DNA from: Kibdelosporangium sp. MJ126-NF4 | GTDB lineage: Bacteria; Actinomycetota; Actinomycetes; Mycobacteriales; Pseudonocardiaceae | DNA: 64,000 nt | Reading direction: 5' to 3' | NCBI RefSeq assembly: GCF_000826545.1 | Contig: NZ_CDME01000006.1 | Span: 465,063 to 529,062 of the forward strand | In this document: piece after piece, positions 8,004-17,088 of the stretch | Layout: each line of letters begins with the position of its first letter | How positions within the stretch are numbered: the first letter of the stretch is position 1 | Notes under the pieces: generated by a model | Seen by the model: only the letters and a program-made list of their open reading frames with translations | Database searches by the model: none | Told to the model about the DNA's origin: nothing | Position numbers and translations under genes: made by a program

Positions 8004-9598
8004 TTGTCGCCCAGACAGTGGCCGGATCGAGCCCCGCGCTGAATATCTCGATCTTCGGCGCGTTCGTGCTCGTCACGTTGGTCGTGGTGTTCCGGGCGAG
8101 CAAGAACACCCGCACGGCGGCTGACTACTACGCCGCCGGTCGCGCGTTCACCGGACCGCAGAACGGTATCGCGATTTCCGGTGATTATCTGTCGGCCGCG
8201 TCGTTCCTGGGGATCGCCGGTGCGATCGCGGTGAACGGCTACGACGGTTTCCTGTATTCGATCGGATTCCTGGTGGCGTGGCTGGTGGCGTTGCTGCTGG
8301 TCGCCGAACTGCTGCGGAACACCGGCAAGTACACGATGGGTGACGTGCTGGCGTTCCGGATGCGCCAGCGCCCGGTCCGGGCGGCCGCCGCGGTGTCCAC
8401 GCTCGCGGTGTCCTTCTTCTACCTGCTGGCCCAGATGGCCGGTGCCGGTGGACTGGTGGCGTTGCTGCTCGGCATCACCAACCCGCTCGGCCAGGCCGCG
8501 GTGATCGCCGTCGTCGGCCTGATCATGATCGTGTACGTGCTGGTCGGCGGCATGAAAGGCACCACGTGGGTGCAGATCATCAAGGCCGCGCTGCTGATCG
8601 TCGGCGCCGCCGGGATCACCGTGTGGGTGCTCGCCCGGTTCGGGTTCAACCTGTCGGCCCTGCTTGGCGGTGCCGCCGAGAAGGGCGGCGCGGGCGTGCT
8701 GGACCCGGGCAAGCAGTACGGCAAGACCGGCCTGACCCAGCTCGACTTCCTGTCGCTGGCGCTCGCCCTGGTGCTCGGCACCGCGGGCCTGCCACACATC
8801 CTGATGCGCTTCTACACCGTCCCCACAGCGAAAGAGGCACGCCGCTCGGTGGTCTGGGCGATCTGGCTGATCGGCATCTTCTACCTGTTCACCCTGGTCC
8901 TCGGCTACGGCGCGGGCGCGCTGGTCGGCCCGGACGCGATCAAGGCCGCGCCCGGCGGAGTCAACTCGGCGGCGCCGCTGCTCGCCCAGGTGCTCGGCGG
9001 CCCGGTGTTGCTCGGGTTCATCGCCGCCGTGGCGTTCGCGACGATCCTGGCCGTGGTCGCGGGGCTGACGATCACCGCGTCGGCGTCGTTCGCGCACGAC
9101 GTCTACGCCAACGTGATCAAGAAGGGCAAGGTCGACGACAAGGACCAGGAGGTCAAGGTCGCCAGGATCACCGCGCTGGTGATCGGTGCGGTGGCCATCG
9201 CGGGCGGGATCGTGGCCAACGGCCAGAACATCGCGTTCCTGGTCGCGCTGGCGTTCGCGGTCGCCGCGTCGGCGAACCTGCCGACCATTCTGTACTCGCT
9301 GTTCTGGAAACGGTTCAACACCTCCGGCGCGTTGTGGAGCATCTACGGCGGCCTCGCGGTCTGTGTCCTGCTGATCGTGTTCTCGCCCGCTGTGTCCGGC
9401 AGTGCCACCGCGATGTTCCCGAACGCGGACTTCGACCTGTTCCCGCTGGCCAATCCCGGAATCGTGTCCATCCCGGTCTCGTTCTTCCTCGGCTGGCTCG
9501 GCACCGTCCTGTCCAAGGAACGCGACGAGGACAAGTACGCCGAGATGGAGGTCCGCGCGCTGACCGGAGTGGGCGCCGAAAAAGCCATCCAGCACTGA
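8000..9598 (+). CDS. mctC: Cation:acetate/monocarboxylate symporter (ActP/MctC-like)
   Basis: A 532-residue SSS-family carrier with about 13 membrane helices, of normal length for ActP/MctC. The motif ISGDYLSAASFLGIAG near residue 57 and GLPHILMRFYTVP near residue 265 are the family hallmarks. It should import short monocarboxylates such as acetate, propionate and pyruvate across the cytoplasmic membrane. It is coupled to the DUF485 gene by a 4-bp overlap, exactly as in mctBC of Corynebacterium. It is the second symporter of the block; the paralog at 5699 carries a long external insert, so the two probably differ in substrate or affinity. Confidence 0.88.
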   Translation: MIVAQTVAGSSPALNISIFGAFVLVTLVVVFRASKNTRTAADYYAAGRAFTGPQNGIAISGDYLSAASFLGIAGAIAVNGYDGFLYSIGFLVAWLVALLLVAELLRNTGKYTMGDVLAFRMRQRPVRAAAAVSTLAVSFFYLLAQMAGAGGLVALLLGITNPLGQAAVIAVVGLIMIVYVLVGGMKGTTWVQIIKAALLIVGAAGITVWVLARFGFNLSALLGGAAEKGGAGVLDPGKQYGKTGLTQLDFLSLALALVLGTAGLPHILMRFYTVPTAKEARRSVVWAIWLIGIFYLFTLVLGYGAGALVGPDAIKAAPGGVNSAAPLLAQVLGGPVLLGFIAAVAFATILAVVAGLTITASASFAHDVYANVIKKGKVDDKDQEVKVARITALVIGAVAIAGGIVANGQNIAFLVALAFAVAASANLPTILYSLFWKRFNTSGALWSIYGGLAVCVLLIVFSPAVSGSATAMFPNADFDLFPLANPGIVSIPVSFFLGWLGTVLSKERDEDKYAEMEVRALTGVGAEKAIQH

Positions 9599-9644
9599 CC
9601 AGGCATAACAGCAGTCCCACGCGGGTCGTGGCAGCATCTGGGGT

Positions 9645-9977
9645 GTGTCTATGCCCAACGTGCCGTCCGCGACGGTGAACGACGTGCCCGCCGACGTGAC
9701 CCTGCTCGACGTCCGCGAGCAGGACGAGTGGGACGCGGGCCACGCCCCGAACGCGCTGCACATCCCGATGGGCGAGCTGACCGGGCGGCTCGAGGAGTTG
9801 CCCAACGACCAGGACGTGTACGTGATCTGCCGCAGCGGCGGCCGGTCCGCGCGCGTGACGGCGTACCTGAACGGCAACGGCTGGGACGCCACCAACGTCG
9901 ACGGTGGCATGCAGTCGTGGCAGTCGGCAGGCAAGACGATGGTCAGCGAGTCGCAGGCCGAACCGCAGGTCATCTGA
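9645..9977 (+). CDS. Rhodanese-like domain protein
   Basis: A 110-residue single rhodanese domain with the active-site loop ICRSGGRS (Cys62 from the GTG at 9645) and the LLDVREQDEWDAGHAPNALH region. It is likely a cytoplasmic sulfurtransferase or persulfide carrier. An ATG at 9651 is an equally good start. The stop is followed after 2 bases by the GTG of the DUF4328 gene, so the two are probably cotranscribed, although no functional link is obvious. Confidence 0.85.
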   Translation: MSMPNVPSATVNDVPADVTLLDVREQDEWDAGHAPNALHIPMGELTGRLEELPNDQDVYVICRSGGRSARVTAYLNGNGWDATNVDGGMQSWQSAGKTMVSESQAEPQVI

Positions 9978-9979
9978 CC

Positions 9980-10942
9980 GTGCAGCCGCACTACCGGGGC
10001 AACCCGCATTACCAGGGAAACCCGCACTACCAGGGCAGACCGCCAGCGCAGCGGATGACCTGGGTGGCGACCCCGCCCCCCGGGGCGTACCCGCGCGGGT
10101 CCGGCGGTCACCGGCGGCGCAGGCCGTACGCCGGGCCGCCCGCGTATCCGACGCCACCGCGTTGGGGTTTCCCCAGCGTCGCGTGGCGGTGGCCGACGTC
10201 CGTGCCCGGTGCCCGGCCGGAGGCCATGGCCCCGGTCGACCGTCTCCGGTACATCGCCAAGAACACGGTCGGGATGCTCTGGCTGCTCGCGGGCCTCGCC
10301 ACGGCCGCCGCGGCGGCGGAGATCTGGCGGTACGTGCTGTTGCTGCTCAGCCGCTACGGAGCGTTGAGCAGGGGAGTTGTGGCCACGTCGGACGCGTTCG
10401 TCTACACCGCGTCGATCCTCGCGCTGGCCGTCGGGGCGATCGTGGCCGGGCTGACGATCTGGTGGCTGTACGTCGCCAGGCTGGCGGCCACCGAGGTCGC
10501 CGGTTACCGTCCCGGCCGCACCGACAGGCAGTTCTTCTGGGGAATGCTGCTGCCCGGCGTCAACCTCGCGGTCGCCGGATCGGTGTTCGCCGAGTTGGAG
10601 CACGCGGCCGAACGCGGCGACCCGGACGCCCGGCCGAAACCGAGCACACTGGTCCGCTGGTGGTGGGGGCTGTGGATCGCCGACGGCCTGCTGATGGCGA
10701 GCTCGATCGCCTGGCGGTTCCGGGACGGCGTGCAGGCCCAGGCCGACGGTGTCCTGCTCGCCACGGTCACGGACCTGCTCGGCGCGGCTGTCGCGGTGCT
10801 GACCATCCTGCTGATTCGCAGGCTCCTGAAGCTGCTGGCCCCCATCGACCGGGCGACTTTGCGGCCGCTGCGCGTGGTCAAGGTGGCGGACGCCCCGGCG
10901 CCGCCGTTGCGAGCGACACGCGCCTTCGGCTCCACACGCTGA
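9980..10942 (+). CDS. DUF4328 membrane protein
   Basis: A 320-residue protein. The first 85 residues are a low-complexity, Pro/Tyr/His/Gly-rich cytoplasmic region with three near-copies of GNPHYQ. A membrane domain follows with about five helices (around residues 97, 140, 190, 230 and 265) and a basic tail. The order of helices and the DRQFFWGMLLPGVNL region fit DUF4328, a family of unknown function common in actinomycetes. The GTG start, 2 bases after the rhodanese stop, is chosen for spacing. Confidence 0.75.
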   Translation: MQPHYRGNPHYQGNPHYQGRPPAQRMTWVATPPPGAYPRGSGGHRRRRPYAGPPAYPTPPRWGFPSVAWRWPTSVPGARPEAMAPVDRLRYIAKNTVGMLWLLAGLATAAAAAEIWRYVLLLLSRYGALSRGVVATSDAFVYTASILALAVGAIVAGLTIWWLYVARLAATEVAGYRPGRTDRQFFWGMLLPGVNLAVAGSVFAELEHAAERGDPDARPKPSTLVRWWWGLWIADGLLMASSIAWRFRDGVQAQADGVLLATVTDLLGAAVAVLTILLIRRLLKLLAPIDRATLRPLRVVKVADAPAPPLRATRAFGSTR

Positions 10943-11023
10943 TGCAACCCGCGGGTCGAGTGAGGTCCGGCTAGTCCTCACGAGCGAGGCGACGGGTCTG
11001 CCTGCGGCGAGATACTGGCGGGC

Positions 11024-11995
11024 GTGCGTCTACTGCTCACCGCTGTCGTCATGGTCTCGACTGTTGTGCCGGTCGTGTTCATGTCTGGTTGGGAAGCGGT
11101 CGTGCTCGCTGTGCTCGCGTCCGCGCCCGTGTACTGGGTGTTGCGTGAACCGTTGCTGGTTGGCCTGGTTGTCGGGCTTGCGACGACGGTGATGGCCGCG
11201 TTCTTCGTGGCGCCGCTGGTCCCGGCCGGACCGTTGGTTGCGATCTACGTCATCGCCGCGTCCAGTCCGCCGATGTGGCGGCTGGTCTGTGTCGCGGTGG
11301 CCGTTGTCGGTGTGACCGTGTCGCTGGTCATCCCCGGTGACGATGACCTGAACACCTACCGCTACCTGGCCATCGCCTATGTCGCCGCCTACGCGCTGGG
11401 CACGAACACCAGGGCCCGGCGTGCGCAGGCCGCAGCGGCGGCGGCGCGTGAGCGGACGCGTATCGCTCGTGAGATGCACGACGTCATCACACATTCCGTC
11501 GGCATGATGGTGGTGCAGGCCGAGGCCGGACCGTTGGTCGTCCGGTCCGATCCGGACAGGGCGATCGGGGCGTTCGAGGCGATCGCGTCCACCGGCCGCG
11601 GGGCGGTCGCGCAGCTTCGTGAGGTGGTGCACGCGTTGCGGTCGCCTGGTGTGGCCGAGTTGCCGTCGCTGGTCACCGGGGTCGCGTCGCTGGAGGTGGT
11701 CGGCGAGCCGCGGCCGTTGTCGTCCGAGGTGGACGGCGCGGTGTACCGGATCGTGCAGGAGTCGCTGACCAACGCCATGCGACACGCGTCGGCGTCGCGG
11801 ATCCAGGTCCGGATTCGCTGGCAGGAGCGGACTGTGGGAGTCGATGTGGTCGACGACGGCCGTGGACCGTCCGGCGGTCAGGGGTTCGGGCTGCTGGGCA
11901 TGCGGGAACGGGTGGCCTCCTGCGGCGGGACGCTGCGGACCGGCCCGGGACCCGGGGGAACCGGGTTCGCCGTGCACGCGACCCTGCCGATCTGA
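11024..11995 (+). CDS. Sensor histidine kinase, NarL/DesK-type
   Basis: A 323-residue kinase with four or five N-terminal membrane helices (residues 1-125) and no large sensor domain. A HisKA_3 dimerisation motif follows (REMHDVITHSVG, His152), then a short HATPase domain (QESLTNAMRHA as N-box, DDGRGPSGG, GLLGMRERV). This is the layout of actinomycete kinases that detect membrane or envelope state. GTG start. The TGA overlaps the ATG of the response regulator by one base, so the two are translationally coupled. Confidence 0.9.
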   Translation: MRLLLTAVVMVSTVVPVVFMSGWEAVVLAVLASAPVYWVLREPLLVGLVVGLATTVMAAFFVAPLVPAGPLVAIYVIAASSPPMWRLVCVAVAVVGVTVSLVIPGDDDLNTYRYLAIAYVAAYALGTNTRARRAQAAAAAARERTRIAREMHDVITHSVGMMVVQAEAGPLVVRSDPDRAIGAFEAIASTGRGAVAQLREVVHALRSPGVAELPSLVTGVASLEVVGEPRPLSSEVDGAVYRIVQESLTNAMRHASASRIQVRIRWQERTVGVDVVDDGRGPSGGQGFGLLGMRERVASCGGTLRTGPGPGGTGFAVHATLPI

Positions 11996-12660
11996 TGGCA
12001 CAGGTGCTGCGTGTGCTCGTGGTCGACGACCAGGACCTGTTTCGCGGTGGCTTCGCCATGATCCTCGACGCCCAGCCGGACATGCGGGTGGTCGGCGAGG
12101 CAGCGGACGGCGCGGAGGCGATCCGGGTCGCGACCGAACTCGACCCGGACATCGTGCTGATGGACATCCGGATGCCCGTGCTGGACGGAGTCGCCGCCAC
12201 CGCCGAGATCTGCGCGAAGACCAGCGCCAAAGTCGTCGTGCTGACCATGTTCGACATCGACGAGTACGTGTACGCGGCGCTGGCCGCCGGGGCGAGTGGC
12301 TTCCTGCTCAAGGACATCCGCCGCGACGAGCTGGCCACCGCGATCCGTGTGGTGGCGGCCGGTGACGCGTTGCTGGCGCCGAGCGTGACCCGCAGGCTGA
12401 TTGCGAACCTGTCGCGGCGCGGCCACGCCGTTCCCGCGTTGGCCGCGCGGTTGGGCGAGTTGACCGACCGGGAGCGGGACACTCTGCGGCAACTGGCCCG
12501 TGGCCTGTCCAATGTGGAGATAGCGGCCGAGTTGTACGTCAGCGAGCACACGGTGAAGACGCACGTCAGCAACCTGCTGGGCAAGCTCGGTCTGCGTGAC
12601 CGCGCGCAGGCCGTGGTGTTCGCCTACGAGTCCGGTCTGGTCATCGCGGGCCAGACCTGA
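11995..12660 (+). CDS. LuxR/NarL-family response regulator
   Basis: A 221-residue regulator with a receiver domain (acidic pair D11/D12, phosphoacceptor Asp57 in LMDIRMP, Lys in FLLKDIRRDE) and a C-terminal LuxR helix-turn-helix (ELTDRERDTLRQLARGLSN, then SEHTVKTHVSNLLGKL). It is the partner of the kinase at 11024. The secreted carboxylesterase gene 51 bp downstream on the same strand is a possible target or operon member. Confidence 0.92.
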   Translation: MAQVLRVLVVDDQDLFRGGFAMILDAQPDMRVVGEAADGAEAIRVATELDPDIVLMDIRMPVLDGVAATAEICAKTSAKVVVLTMFDIDEYVYAALAAGASGFLLKDIRRDELATAIRVVAAGDALLAPSVTRRLIANLSRRGHAVPALAARLGELTDRERDTLRQLARGLSNVEIAAELYVSEHTVKTHVSNLLGKLGLRDRAQAVVFAYESGLVIAGQT

Positions 12661-12711
12661 TTCGTCCTCGTCGGCGATCCGGTTTCGCCGTCGCCGCTCG
12701 AAGCTTGGCTG

Positions 12712-14079
12712 ATGAAAATCCTCCTGGCGGTCGCGTTGGCGCTCAGCCCGGTCACCGCCACACACAGTGAAACATCCGGGGACACGTCGATCAGTGTCCA
12801 TCGTGGAATCCAGTACGCCACCGCGGCCCGGCAACAACCACCGAAGCTCGTGGACAGTGTCAGGGAAACGGGCGAACTCAAGGTCTGCCCGCAGTTCCGT
12901 GACAACGTCTCCGAGGAGTACCCGGACGACAAGCAGGTCTACCTGGACGAAGACTGCCTGCAGCTGAACGTCTGGGCGCCGCGAACCGGCGGCAGACACC
13001 CGGTGATGGTGTTCTTCCACGGCGGCGCGGCCAGGTTCGGCACCGCGAACGAACCCCGGTACGACGGATCCGAACTGGCCAGGAAAGGCACGGTGGTCGT
13101 GACCGCGAACTACCGCCTCGGCCTGCTGGGCGCTGGCAACAACTTCCTGCGCGACCAGATGGCCGCACTGGAATGGGTGCAGCGGCACATCGGACCGTTC
13201 GGCGGCGATCCGCGGAATGTCACGGCGGCAGGCGAATCAGAAGGGGCTTTCGCGATCAGCGCGATGCTCGCCACCGACAATCCACAACGGCTGTTCCGGC
13301 GGGTGATCCTGCAAAGCGGATCCGGCTACATGACGCACGCGACACCGACGCCTGCGGCCGACCTGACCGGCCTGAGCACACTGGAAGTCCTGCGCCTGCA
13401 GGCCAAGATGGTCGGCGAGAACGCGATGTCCGGCGCAATCTACTTCGGACCGTACATCGACGGCACACTCGTGAAACGGCCGGTGATCGACGCACTGCGG
13501 GCGGGCAACGCTCGGGGCATCGACCTGCTGGTCGGCTCGAACCGCGACGAGATGCGGTTCTTCGCCCAGTTCAACCCGGGCGCCCCGGATCTCACGATCG
13601 ACGAGTACCGGCCGTTCTTCCCGCGCGAGCTCGACTTCGACCAGGTCTCGCGGCCGTACCGCGGTGAACCGAACGTCGCGTTGGCGATGCTCACCGACCA
13701 GACCATGCGCGTCCCCGCGATCCGGATGGCGGAAGCCCAACGGCGATGGGCCAAGGCGTATGTGTACCAGTTCGACTGGGGCCCGGCCGTGCACACCGCC
13801 GAGCTGCCGTTCGTGTTCGGCACCATGAGTTTCACCGGCGTGCCCGGCGGACAGCGGGCCTACGACGCGAATCCACGCGCGGCGAAGGAGCTGTCCAACC
13901 AGATGCAACGAGCCTGGACGTCGTTTGTCCGCGACGGAAACCCGGGCTGGCCGCAGTACCTTCTGCGGATGACGAGGATCTGGGACACCCAGCCACGGAT
14001 CGCGATCGCGCCCGAGGACGCGCAGCGCGCGGCCTGGGACGCCTACGACTTCGCGGCGCTGAGGATCGCCTCGAGCTGA
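12712..14079 (+). CDS. Secreted type-B carboxylesterase
   Basis: A 455-residue alpha/beta hydrolase with an N-terminal signal peptide (MKILLAVALALSPVTATHS). Type-B carboxylesterase landmarks are seen: the oxyanion FFHGGAARFG, the nucleophile elbow GESEG (Ser176; the family norm is GESAG, so the glutamate is a variant), an acid in SNRDE, and the catalytic His in VHTAELPFVF. It is shorter than many type-B esterases (about 500). It probably hydrolyses esters outside the cell; the substrate is unknown. It ends inside the convergent M14 gene with a 37-bp overlap. Confidence 0.85.
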   Translation: MKILLAVALALSPVTATHSETSGDTSISVHRGIQYATAARQQPPKLVDSVRETGELKVCPQFRDNVSEEYPDDKQVYLDEDCLQLNVWAPRTGGRHPVMVFFHGGAARFGTANEPRYDGSELARKGTVVVTANYRLGLLGAGNNFLRDQMAALEWVQRHIGPFGGDPRNVTAAGESEGAFAISAMLATDNPQRLFRRVILQSGSGYMTHATPTPAADLTGLSTLEVLRLQAKMVGENAMSGAIYFGPYIDGTLVKRPVIDALRAGNARGIDLLVGSNRDEMRFFAQFNPGAPDLTIDEYRPFFPRELDFDQVSRPYRGEPNVALAMLTDQTMRVPAIRMAEAQRRWAKAYVYQFDWGPAVHTAELPFVFGTMSFTGVPGGQRAYDANPRAAKELSNQMQRAWTSFVRDGNPGWPQYLLRMTRIWDTQPRIAIAPEDAQRAAWDAYDFAALRIASS

Positions 14080-15239
14080 GCCTGGGCCAGTCGGGACGGC
14101 GGAATCGGCTCGGCGACGGAGTTTTCCTCTGCCAGCCACCGCGTGAACAGCTCGTCGAACGCGCGGCGAGCCGACCGGACGGCAGCTCGGTGATTGCCCA
14201 CACCGAGCTCGCCGTCCAGTATCCGCAGTCCGATCGCGCACGTCCGAAGCCGCAGCATGTGCGCGGTTTCCTGAAGTCCGAACCACTCCGCGACAGTCGC
14301 CTCGCCGTCCTGTTCGTGCGAACGCAGCATGCCCGCGAACCGCTCCGCGCTGATCCGGAAGTCGTGATAGGCGCGCAGAAACGGCGAATCTCGTACGGTC
14401 AGCGCGTCGAGTGGCAGGTTCGGCATCCGGCCGACGTCCGCGAACATGCCAGCCACGTCCGCGAACATGTCGCGACGCGACCGGCCGGACGGCGAGTCGT
14501 CGGAGCTGCGCGGATCCGACCACATCGGCACCTCGATCACCAGCGAGAACGTGCCGTACCGCTGCGCGTAGTGCACGCTGGACATACCGGACGCGAGCTG
14601 ACTCGCCGCTTCGAGCGTGGGGAAGAGGAACACACCCGGCCGGATCATGGTCGTGCCAGGCATTTCGGCTTCGCCGACATGCAACGGGATCCCGGTCGGC
14701 AGGGCTGCCAGCTGCTCGGCCAGCTCCGGCCGGTCCTCGGTGATGTAGTAGAAGGTGCCACCGAGTTCGGCGTTGTGCAGTGAGCAGAGCAGGTCTGGGC
14801 GGACCTCGTCGATCACGTCCCGCAGTGCGCGGGTTTCCGGCATGCCGTCGGGAAATGTCCACTCGACCTGCTCGTCGAGGGGCGGGCGGTAGAACCCGCG
14901 CAGGTAGCGCTCACGGTCGAGCGGCCCGTCGTACCAGTTCTCGTTCAGCCGGGCACCGTCCGGATCGACGCAGCCGATCAGGTGCCACGTGTAGCCCATG
15001 TCGTCCTTGGCGACGTGTTCGGCCAGGTGGGGCACGGTCAGGAAACCGATCGGCTCGTTGGGATGCGGTCCGGCGAAGACCAGTGCACTCTTCGGGCCGT
15101 CGCCGATGGTGACCATCGTGATCGGCTCGCCCAGCCGGGATGTGCCGATCCGCTGTGGCGTGCCGTGCTGGGCCAGTCGAGCGGCGACCTCGTCGGGACC
15201 GGGGAATCCAGGCTCATCAGGTATCACAGATAATGACAC
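14043..15239 (-). CDS. M14-type zinc carboxypeptidase-like protein
   Basis: A 398-residue cytoplasmic protein with the M14 metallocarboxypeptidase pattern: zinc ligands HPNE (His59, Glu62) and SLHNAE (His155), and the catalytic glutamate in LVIEVPMW (Glu236). The C-terminal 150 residues form an uncharacterised helical extension. The GTG at 15239 lies inside the palindromic operator shared with the divergent TetR gene. A second GTG four codons later is possible, and transcription could be leaderless. The substrate is unknown (peptide or amidated metabolite). Control by the TetR protein at 15266 is likely. Confidence 0.8.
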   Translation of the reverse strand: MSLSVIPDEPGFPGPDEVAARLAQHGTPQRIGTSRLGEPITMVTIGDGPKSALVFAGPHPNEPIGFLTVPHLAEHVAKDDMGYTWHLIGCVDPDGARLNENWYDGPLDRERYLRGFYRPPLDEQVEWTFPDGMPETRALRDVIDEVRPDLLCSLHNAELGGTFYYITEDRPELAEQLAALPTGIPLHVGEAEMPGTTMIRPGVFLFPTLEAASQLASGMSSVHYAQRYGTFSLVIEVPMWSDPRSSDDSPSGRSRRDMFADVAGMFADVGRMPNLPLDALTVRDSPFLRAYHDFRISAERFAGMLRSHEQDGEATVAEWFGLQETAHMLRLRTCAIGLRILDGELGVGNHRAAVRSARRAFDELFTRWLAEENSVAEPIPPSRLAQAQLEAILSAAKS

Positions 15240-15259
15240 TATCCAGATAGTGATACTAT
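15237..15259. promoter_or_regulatory. Overlapping palindromes: probable TetR operator
   Basis: Two interlocked dyads are visible. CACTATC-CA-GATAGTG (15237-15252) is perfect over 7-bp arms, and ATAGT-GAT-ACTAT (15247-15259) shares a half-site with it. They lie between, and partly inside, the divergent M14 peptidase (start 15239) and TetR (start 15266) genes. Binding here would block both promoters, the usual layout for a local TetR repressor. Confidence 0.75.
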
Positions 15260-15265
15260 TTCAAT

Positions 15266-15850
15266 GTGCCGAGCAGAGCCGAGACCCAGGACCGCAACCG
15301 CCGGGCGCTGATCACCGCGGCCATCGACCTGATCGCCGCACAGGGCTACCGGGCCGCGACCGTCGAGGCGATCGCGGCCAAGGCCGACCTCACCACCGGC
15401 GCGGTCTACTCGGCGTTCGGCGGCAAGCGCGAGCTGTTCGTCGCCGCGATCGACCACTGCCGTGCCGAGTTCGAGCCCGACCTGTCCGGCGACAGCCCGG
15501 CCGGGATCCTGCGTCGGTTCGGCGCAGCCATGGCGGCCATGGGATCCAGCCCGGACGCGCGACGGCTGTTCCGGTTCGAGGCCGAACTGGTTCCGTTGAT
15601 CCTGCACGACCCGGTGCTGGCCGCGCGGCTGAGCGCCGACCCCATGGCCGACGCGCTCGCCGAAGCCCTTGCCGGGACAGGGATTGCCCAGCAGGACGCG
15701 GAGCGCGTGGCCGAGTCGGCCGCCGCGCTCGCGCGTGGGTTGCTGCAGCGGTGGTTGCTGCGCGGCGACGAGGTCGACGCCACGCTCGTCACCACCGCGT
15801 GTGGGGCGCTAGCTGGTCTTCTTGAACTCGAATCCCTTCGCTGCCTCTGA
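15266..15850 (+). CDS. TetR family transcriptional regulator
   Basis: A 194-residue regulator with an N-terminal TetR helix-turn-helix (ITAAIDLIAAQGYRAATV, then TTGAVYSAFGGKREL) and a variable helical ligand domain. It starts with GTG 26 bp from the divergent M14 peptidase gene, over the interlocked operator at 15237-15259. It therefore probably represses itself and the peptidase gene. The 3' end overlaps the convergent substrate-binding protein gene by 42 bp. The inducer is unknown. Confidence 0.88.
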   Translation: MPSRAETQDRNRRALITAAIDLIAAQGYRAATVEAIAAKADLTTGAVYSAFGGKRELFVAAIDHCRAEFEPDLSGDSPAGILRRFGAAMAAMGSSPDARRLFRFEAELVPLILHDPVLAARLSADPMADALAEALAGTGIAQQDAERVAESAAALARGLLQRWLLRGDEVDATLVTTACGALAGLLELESLRCL

Positions 15851-17077
15851 GCTGGTGTTGTACTTCACGGTCCGCAGGCCGAACGGCTTCGACGGGTCGA
15901 CGGCGAACAGCGTGCTGGACCGCGGCGGGTTGCGGGTCTCGGCCGGGCCGTACTGGTAGTCGTCGGTCAGGCCGTCGAACGACACCGTGCCGAGACCGTT
16001 GAGTGCGTTCAGGATCCCCTCACGCGACAGGTTCCCGTTCTGCACGGCCTTCTCCAGCACCGCCGTCATCGCGCGGGCCTGGTTGTAGCCGAACGCGAGG
16101 TAGTAGTCGGGCTGCTGGCCGGGGCCGAACTGGGTGGTGCGGGACACCAGGTCCTTCATGCCGGAGACCTTCTCGTCGCCCCACTCGGTTCCTTCGGACA
16201 CGATGATCGTGGTCTGCTGCAGGTACGGCGTGATCGGGGACTTGGCCATCGCGGCCGCGTACGAGGGGGACTGCCCGTACCAGCGCGGCGCGAACTTCGC
16301 CTGCGCCGCCGTGCCCCAGATCTTGCCCGCGTCGGTCGGTGTCGCGGTCAGGAACACCATCTGGCAGCCCGCGCCCGCCAACGCCTGGAGCTGGCCGGTG
16401 AAGTTCTCCGTGCCGGTCTTGTACCGCTGCGTGTTGGCGACGGTGAACCCGTACTTCTGCGCCGCGTACTGCAGGCCCTGCAACCCGGCCTCGCCGTACA
16501 CGTCGTCCTGGATCATGCTGCAGACCTTCGAGTCCTTGCTGCCGCCGCCCTCGGTCAGGTAGTGGTCGACGGCGTTGATCACCTGGATCTGGTACGGCCC
16601 GCCGACCGGCAACAGGTTCGGTTCCCGCACCCACAGCGCGTCCAGCGAGGCGGGCGCGGCCAGCACCTTGTCGGCCTTCAGCTGCGGCAACACCGCCAGC
16701 GTCGGTGCCGTGCCGAGGATCTGGGTGAACGCGACCACGTTGCCCTTCACCTTGTTGTACTGCTGCACGGTCACGTCCGGCTTGTACTGGGTGTCCTCCT
16801 GCACGAGCTCCACTTTGTACTTCCCGGCCACGCCGCCGCGCTGGTTGAGCGCGTCGAACCAGATCTTGTTGCCCGCGGTCAGCGGCAGCCCGATCACCGC
16901 GACCGGCCCGGACAACGGTGACAGCACACCGAGTTTGATGGTGGTCCCGTCGAACCCGGTGGTCGACGGCGGCGCGCCCGCACTGCCGCCGGCCCCGCCA
17001 CCAGCCTGGTTTCCCGCGCCTCCGCAGCCCGCAACGAGAAGCAAAGCGGCGAACGCGCACGTGATGCGTCGATACAT
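15809..17077 (-). CDS. Liv-type ABC transporter substrate-binding lipoprotein
   Basis: A 422-residue lipoprotein with lipobox LLVAGC (Cys18), a Gly/Ala-rich linker and a type I periplasmic-binding fold of the LivK/Leu-Ile-Val family (IKLGVLSPLSGPVAVIG). Last gene of the livF-livG-ligase-livH-livM operon, 11 bp after livM. Liv-type receptors bind amino acids, short amides, urea or aromatic acids. The acyl-CoA ligase in the operon suggests a carboxylic acid substrate here, which is an inference. Confidence 0.88.
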   Translation of the reverse strand: MYRRITCAFAALLLVAGCGGAGNQAGGGAGGSAGAPPSTTGFDGTTIKLGVLSPLSGPVAVIGLPLTAGNKIWFDALNQRGGVAGKYKVELVQEDTQYKPDVTVQQYNKVKGNVVAFTQILGTAPTLAVLPQLKADKVLAAPASLDALWVREPNLLPVGGPYQIQVINAVDHYLTEGGGSKDSKVCSMIQDDVYGEAGLQGLQYAAQKYGFTVANTQRYKTGTENFTGQLQALAGAGCQMVFLTATPTDAGKIWGTAAQAKFAPRWYGQSPSYAAAMAKSPITPYLQQTTIIVSEGTEWGDEKVSGMKDLVSRTTQFGPGQQPDYYLAFGYNQARAMTAVLEKAVQNGNLSREGILNALNGLGTVSFDGLTDDYQYGPAETRNPPRSSTLFAVDPSKPFGLRTVKYNTSSEAAKGFEFKKTS

Positions 17078-17088
17078 GGTCGCGCCTC

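Noticed and set aside
7925..10981. Very long minus-strand open frame (1018 codons) opposite the symporter and DUF4328 genes
   Set aside because: Its product is an Arg/Gln/His/Asp-rich low-complexity sequence typical of antisense shadow frames in high-GC DNA, whereas the plus strand encodes well-recognised families.
13237..14862. Minus-strand open frame (541 codons) across the carboxylesterase and M14 genes
   Set aside because: Overlaps two genes with clear catalytic motifs in other frames and has no recognisable domain.
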